DNA of 64,000 nt from Bacteroidales bacterium UBA6229 (GTDB lineage Bacteria > Bacteroidota > Bacteroidia > Bacteroidales > F082): contig DJWN01000025.1 of the NCBI GenBank assembly GCA_002440975.1, forward strand, positions 1 through 64,000. The letters are read 5' to 3'. Position numbers and translations under genes: made by a program. The notes beneath the pieces are model-generated. The model was given only the letters and a program-made list of their open reading frames with translations, had not been told where the DNA came from and did not search any database. Positions within the stretch are counted from its first letter, which is position 1; the number at the start of each line of letters is the position of its first letter. Positions 60,555 through 64,000 of the stretch are shown here, one piece after another.

Positions 60555-62397
60555 GGTTTAGCTTTTCAAATGAGAGTAGTTTTTGAATCAGATCATCTCT
60601 TCCAATTTGAGTTAGTTTTTGACGTATCCAGCTTTGATTTTCACGCTTATACCAGAAAAAGAATTTCTGCTGGGCAGTTTTTTCAGGTTTTGTTCTTGCT
60701 GTAAAGACAGGCTTCAAGGTATAGGGATCAAAACCACTGTAGTACATCACTGTGGCCACCGTCATGGGTGTAGGTGTAAAATCCTGCACCTGCTCGAGTC
60801 TGAATCCCAATGCTTTGGTATCGGCAGCCAGCTGGGCCATATCTTCCAGATGACTTTCGGGATGACTTGAAATGAAATAGGGAATCAATTGCTGTTTGAG
60901 GCCGGTTTGAGTATTGATCTGGTCAAATTTCTCCTTGAGTTTATAAAACAGCTTAAAGCTGGGTTTGCGCATGGTTTTAAGCACCTGATCGCTGGTATGC
61001 TCGGGGGCTACTTTCAAGCGTCCGCTCACATGCCGGGTAAATAACTGACGCATGTATTCATCATAACCCAAGGCATCGTTTTTTTTCGGATCATCCGTTA
61101 AAAACAGATCATAACGTAAGCCCGAACTCACAAAAGCTTTTTTTACTTTGGGGTGTTTATCCACGCTTTGATAAATATCCAGCAGCGGTTTGTGACTGGT
61201 ATCAAGGTTGCTACAAATATTCGGGAAGACACAGCTTGGGCGTTTGCAACTGTCGCAGATGGGCTGGTGTTTGCCTTTCATCTGATACATATTGGCCGAT
61301 GGCCCGCCTAAATCGCTGATGTAGCCCTTGAAGTCATCCATTTTGGTGATCTGATCCACTTCTTTTAAGATGGATTCTTTGCTGCGGCTGGTTACAAACT
61401 TTCCCTGATGAGCCGAGATGGTGCAAAAACTGCATCCACCAAAGCAACCCCGATGCATATTAACAGAATGCCTGATCATTTCGTAGGCCGGAATAACGCC
61501 TCTTTTGGCATATTTGGGGTGTGGCTTGCGCGTATAAGGCAAATCAAAGGATGCATCCAGTTGCTTTTCGCTGAAAGTAGGGTAGGGTGGGTTGATCACA
61601 ACTGTTTTTTCACCAGAATCCTGGAGCAGTCGGGCTGCCTGATGTTTATTCGATTCCTGTTCGATATGCCTGAAATTGGCTGCATAAGCTTTTTTGTCTT
61701 TGAGGCAGGTTTCATGACCTGTCAATCGGATATCTCCGGAAGGATGTGGTGGTAAGGTCTGAGTTTTTTCAACGGTATAAAACAGCTGTGGGATAGATTT
61801 TATTGTCTCAAGGCTTTGGCCTTTATCAATGGCTTTGGCCAGTTCGATAATAGCCAGATCGCCCATGCCGTAAACACCAAAATCTGCTTCAGAATTAATC
61901 AGGATAGAGGGTTTGAGCTGATCCGACCAGTAATCGTAATGTGTAACACGTCTTAGCGAAGCTTCAACGCCACCAATTACAACCAGACTTTCCGGAAAAA
62001 GTTTTTTTATGATTTTGCTGTAAACCGTTGTTGCGTAATCCGGTCTGAAGCCGAAATCGCCGCCGGGCGTGTAAGCGTCATTGGATCGCAGTCTTTTGTT
62101 TGCGGTATAATGATTCACCATCGAATCCATATTACCGGAAGTGATGCCGAAAAACAAACGAGGCTCACCAAATTTTTTAAAATCCCGCAGATCGTCCTGC
62201 CAATTAGGTTGTGGAATCAGGGCTATTTTGTATCCTGCTTTTTCGAGCAAACGGCCAATAACAGCTGCACCAAAAGCAGGGTGATCTACATAGGCATCGC
62301 CAGTGATCATGATCACATCAAGCTGATCCCATCCACGCAATTCAATTTCTTTGCGGGTTATTGGCAGCCATTTTAGCAGGTCGGGACGGTCGTTCAT
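60517..62397 (-). CDS. YgiQ-family radical SAM protein
   Basis: A 626-residue radical SAM enzyme of the YgiQ group. The N-terminal domain has DVIMITGDAYVDHPAFG, GRLLEKAGYKIALIPQPNW and VVIGGVEASLRRVTHYDYW. The cluster motif is HRGCFGGCSFCTISAHQG (CxxxCxxC), followed by SDLGGPSANMY. Additional cysteines (CDSCKRPSCVFPNIC) may hold a second site. The reaction of YgiQ proteins is not established. A minus-strand TACTTTTG lies at 62415-62422. The gene overlaps the downstream membrane-protein gene by 38 bases. Confidence 0.93.
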   Translation of the reverse strand: MNDRPDLLKWLPITRKEIELRGWDQLDVIMITGDAYVDHPAFGAAVIGRLLEKAGYKIALIPQPNWQDDLRDFKKFGEPRLFFGITSGNMDSMVNHYTANKRLRSNDAYTPGGDFGFRPDYATTVYSKIIKKLFPESLVVIGGVEASLRRVTHYDYWSDQLKPSILINSEADFGVYGMGDLAIIELAKAIDKGQSLETIKSIPQLFYTVEKTQTLPPHPSGDIRLTGHETCLKDKKAYAANFRHIEQESNKHQAARLLQDSGEKTVVINPPYPTFSEKQLDASFDLPYTRKPHPKYAKRGVIPAYEMIRHSVNMHRGCFGGCSFCTISAHQGKFVTSRSKESILKEVDQITKMDDFKGYISDLGGPSANMYQMKGKHQPICDSCKRPSCVFPNICSNLDTSHKPLLDIYQSVDKHPKVKKAFVSSGLRYDLFLTDDPKKNDALGYDEYMRQLFTRHVSGRLKVAPEHTSDQVLKTMRKPSFKLFYKLKEKFDQINTQTGLKQQLIPYFISSHPESHLEDMAQLAADTKALGFRLEQVQDFTPTPMTVATVMYYSGFDPYTLKPVFTARTKPEKTAQQKFFFWYKRENQSWIRQKLTQIGRDDLIQKLLSFEKLNHEKTRPRRKSVR

Positions 62398-62512
62398 AGG
62401 GTACAGATCTTATGCAAAAGTAGTTAAATGGCTGATATACTTTATAGGGACAGATCAGCTGCAATCTAAAATAAGCAAGTCGCCAAACTGGAATTTTTAA
62501 TTGAATAGAATT

Positions 62513-62656
62513 TTGAGCCCAGTCCGAAAAGTCAAAAAACTGCTGATTTTTAGTTTTTTGACCTCTCACCTTATAGTAGGGAGCTAAGAATCTGCTGTTT
62601 TAGAAAGTTCCCCTTGGGGGATTTAGTGGCAAATTGACTTTTCGGAGTGGGCTCAA
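62513..62656. repeat. MITE-like element with 23-bp inverted repeats
   Basis: The arms TTGAGCCCA...AAGTCAA (62513-62535) and TTGACTTTTCGGAGTGGG... (62634-62656) are reverse complements at 22 of 23 positions. Inside are a perfect 11-bp inverted repeat (GTCAAAAAACT, 62531-62541, with AGTTTTTTGAC, 62552-62562) and a CCCC-TTG-GGGG hairpin (62610-62620). There is no ORF. The 144-bp length, terminal inverted repeats and lack of coding capacity resemble a miniature inverted-repeat element, but no target-site duplication is certain. Confidence 0.6.
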
Positions 62657-62749
62657 TTTTGGATCACTTAACTGATGATCTCATTTTTTGAAACACTTGC
62701 TCTGATTTTATTTTTGTTTTATTTTTATGCCATCTAAAATCATGTAACT

Positions 62750-62923
62750 ATGTTCGTAGCATCAATTGTTGTTTTATTGTTATTGGCTATGATACTGCTT
62801 TTTCAAGCCATCAGGGATGTGATCAAGAAAAAACGTCCGACCTACCTGATTTTGTCGTTAATTCTTTTTCCACTGGTGGGGCCACTGATTTATTTTCAAA
62901 TAAGCAGTCGGATTACTTCTTAA
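62750..62923 (+). CDS. Small two-helix membrane protein (57 residues)
   Basis: ATG 62750 to TAA 62921 encodes 57 residues. Helix one is about 3-20 (VASIVVLLLLAMILLFQ), a basic turn is RDVIKKKRP, and helix two is about 31-50 (YLILSLILFPLVGPLIYF), ending ISSRITS. The PLVGPLIYF segment resembles the N-terminal membrane domain of phospholipase D-nuclease-type small proteins, but the match is weak. The 352-base gap before it (62398-62749) holds the MITE-like element and the YgiQ promoter. The tetR promoter follows 56 bases later. Confidence 0.65.
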   Translation: MFVASIVVLLLLAMILLFQAIRDVIKKKRPTYLILSLILFPLVGPLIYFQISSRITS

Positions 62924-62978
62924 CTACCATTTAAACAAGGGATTAATCAAAAATTTAAAAAATATTTATTGAAATTAC

Positions 62979-63008
62979 TTGACAGTTAGTAAATATTAAC
63001 TAACTTTG
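62979..63008 (+). promoter_or_regulatory. tetR promoter with overlapping palindromic operator
   Basis: TTG (62979-62981), a 19-base spacer and TAACTTTG (63001-63008) form a canonical Bacteroidota promoter. An exact inverted repeat AGTTAGT-N8-ACTAACT (62984-62990 and 62999-63005) fills the spacer and covers most of the -7 box. The ATG is at 63029. This position and symmetry are what an autorepressing TetR-family protein would use. Confidence 0.7.
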
Positions 63009-63028
63009 CGGCGCAAACATTTGAAATT

Positions 63029-63616
63029 ATGTTCACGGAGCGACAACAGGAAATAATGGAACATGCCATCGATCTGATAGCTGAAAAAGGTATTCAGGGC
63101 ATGACGATGAAAAATCTATCAAAAAGACTGGGGATAACCGAACCCGCCATATACAGGCATTACGAAAATAAAATTGACATACTGCTGCGCTTGTTGGAGT
63201 ATTTTACAGCAACTACTTCCGGTATTTTTCAAAAGCAATTCAATTCAGAATTAAAAGCCATAGAGCGGATAAAAATTATTTTTCAAAAGCATTTTGAGGT
63301 TTTTGTTAAAACTCCGGCACTTGTTGCAGTGATTTTTTCGGAAGAAATTTTTCGAAATGAACAAGTTTTAAGTGACAGAGTGAAACAGATCATGGAGCGC
63401 AATGCAGCTGCAATAGCCCATATTATTGAAGAGGGAAAGCAAAAGGGAGAGATAAGTTCTGCAATCAGCACACAACAGCTCACTACCATTTTTATGGGCT
63501 CGCTCAGGCTTTTAGTTAAAAAATGGCAGATGAATGGTTTTAATTTTGATCTTTTGACCGAAGGAGAGGAACTATTTCAGACTTTGAATCAATTAATAAA
63601 CTCAAATAAAGATTAG
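63029..63616 (+). CDS. TetR/AcrR-family transcriptional regulator
   Basis: A 195-residue repressor-type protein. The N-terminal HTH is clear (IMEHAIDLIAEKGIQGMTMK, then NLSKRLGITEPAIYRHYENK). The C-terminal ligand domain (about 65-190) is helical, with KHFEVFVKTPALVAVIFSEE. The ligand is unknown. An operator-like palindrome lies over its promoter. The ferredoxin gene starts after a 2-base gap, so the operon tetR-fdx-cupin is probably controlled by it. Confidence 0.92.
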   Translation: MFTERQQEIMEHAIDLIAEKGIQGMTMKNLSKRLGITEPAIYRHYENKIDILLRLLEYFTATTSGIFQKQFNSELKAIERIKIIFQKHFEVFVKTPALVAVIFSEEIFRNEQVLSDRVKQIMERNAAAIAHIIEEGKQKGEISSAISTQQLTTIFMGSLRLLVKKWQMNGFNFDLLTEGEELFQTLNQLINSNKD

Positions 63617-63618
63617 TT

Positions 63619-63822
63619 ATGGCAATAATTAATGTATGGCTCGATGAGTCGGAAGATGAGTGCACCAGTTGTGGACTCTGCGAAGGCATTGCACCTGAGG
63701 TGTTTGAAGTTCCTGATAAAATGATTGTTAAAGAGGGTGTTAATTTTAGCGATTACGAAGATGAAATTCGTGAAGCAGCTGAAAGTTGCCCTACTGAAGT
63801 AATTAAATTTGAAGAGGATTAG
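63619..63822 (+). CDS. Small ferredoxin
   Basis: A 67-residue protein with one iron-sulfur site: CTSCGLCEGIAPEVFEV gives C-x2-C-x2-C and AESCPTEVIKF supplies the last Cys. The single-cluster architecture with an acidic surface fits the short [4Fe-4S] or [3Fe-4S] ferredoxins often paired with a specific oxidoreductase. Its place behind tetR and before a cupin gene suggests a regulated redox function. The partner enzyme is not in view. Confidence 0.92.
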   Translation: MAIINVWLDESEDECTSCGLCEGIAPEVFEVPDKMIVKEGVNFSDYEDEIREAAESCPTEVIKFEED

Positions 63823-63825
63823 CCT

Positions 63826-64000
63826 ATGAAAATCACCCATTGGAAAAATCAGCCGGTAAAAGAAACACCGCACAAAGTTGATGTACGTCCTTTGTACGAT
63901 CACGATAATGCTCAGGCTATGCATATCATGCTTCAGCCGGGCGAACAACTCAAGCCGCATATCACGCCGGTGGATGTGTTTTTCTTTGTCATCGAAGGAA
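63826..64000 (+). CDS. Cupin-domain protein, 3' end cut by the window
   Basis: The visible 58 residues start MKITHWKNQPVKETPHKVDV and contain the first half of a cupin barrel (AMHIMLQPGEQLKPHITPVD, then VFFFVIEG). H at KPHITPVD and the following acidic and glycine residues fit the cupin motif 1 metal-binding pattern. The gene begins three bases after the ferredoxin stop. The function cannot be assigned from this fragment. Confidence 0.8.
   Translation, partial: MKITHWKNQPVKETPHKVDVRPLYDHDNAQAMHIMLQPGEQLKPHITPVDVFFFVIEG

Overview
The window is bacterial chromosome from a member of the Bacteroidota, probably an anaerobic or facultatively anaerobic Bacteroidales-like lineage. The evidence is type IX secretion and gliding genes (sprA, gldD, gldE), a secreted peptidase with a type IX sorting domain, repeated TAnnTTTG promoter elements, few Shine-Dalgarno sites, and several TTG starts supported by signal peptides or promoters. 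Most of the 64 kb is housekeeping DNA in short operons on both strands, separated by clear intrinsic terminators.

Layout: 1-1961 is the remains of a diversity-generating retroelement (DGR). It has a secreted lectin-fold target protein whose C-terminus looks like a variable region, an HRDC accessory gene, and a reverse transcriptase that stops after about 115 residues. No template repeat is visible. 2025-3292 is a nested array of hairpin (REP-like) repeats. 3459-15531 carries maeB, ruvA, the giant translocon gene sprA, gcvH, a VanZ-like gene and tonB. 15584-24766 carries a TPR lipoprotein-thiL-uvrC operon, tRNA-Met, a HAD phosphatase, dusB, a CPBP protease and an exbB-X-exbD-exbD operon. 24920-34103 carries tRNA-Ser, the M28 peptidase, ansA-tatD, hflX, trpS, rng, a 29-residue basic protein gene and an HU gene. 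34235-42128 carries mutY-ssb-gldE-gldD, a convergent AlgX-like/MBOAT pair and an MFS sugar transporter. 42189-48226 encodes a soluble NuoE/NuoF/(GltD-NuoG fusion) redox complex. 48565-56182 carries a YkgJ-like gene, obgE, fumC, a four-helix-bundle gene, an ArsC-like gene, prfB with its programmed frameshift, recX, an FKBP lipoprotein, a sirtuin and mdh. 56352-64000 carries a large BNR-repeat protein, a membrane protein, a YgiQ radical SAM gene, a MITE-like inverted-repeat element, a 57-residue membrane protein gene and a tetR-ferredoxin-cupin operon cut by the window end.

How the genes work together: SprA, GldD and GldE serve the type IX system that should export the M28 peptidase. ExbB, the two ExbD proteins and TonB form an energy-transduction module for outer-membrane uptake. 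Malic enzyme, fumarase and malate dehydrogenase are C4 metabolism genes scattered through the window. The NuoEF/GltD-type complex would connect NADH, probably NADPH, and iron-sulfur carriers in the cytoplasm without a membrane arm.

The two most unusual objects are the DGR remnant, whose variable region appears to have lost most adenines to guanine, and the 1231-residue GltD/NuoG fusion. The fusion keeps every electron-transfer domain but appears to lack a molybdenum ligand and has no hydrogenase motif.
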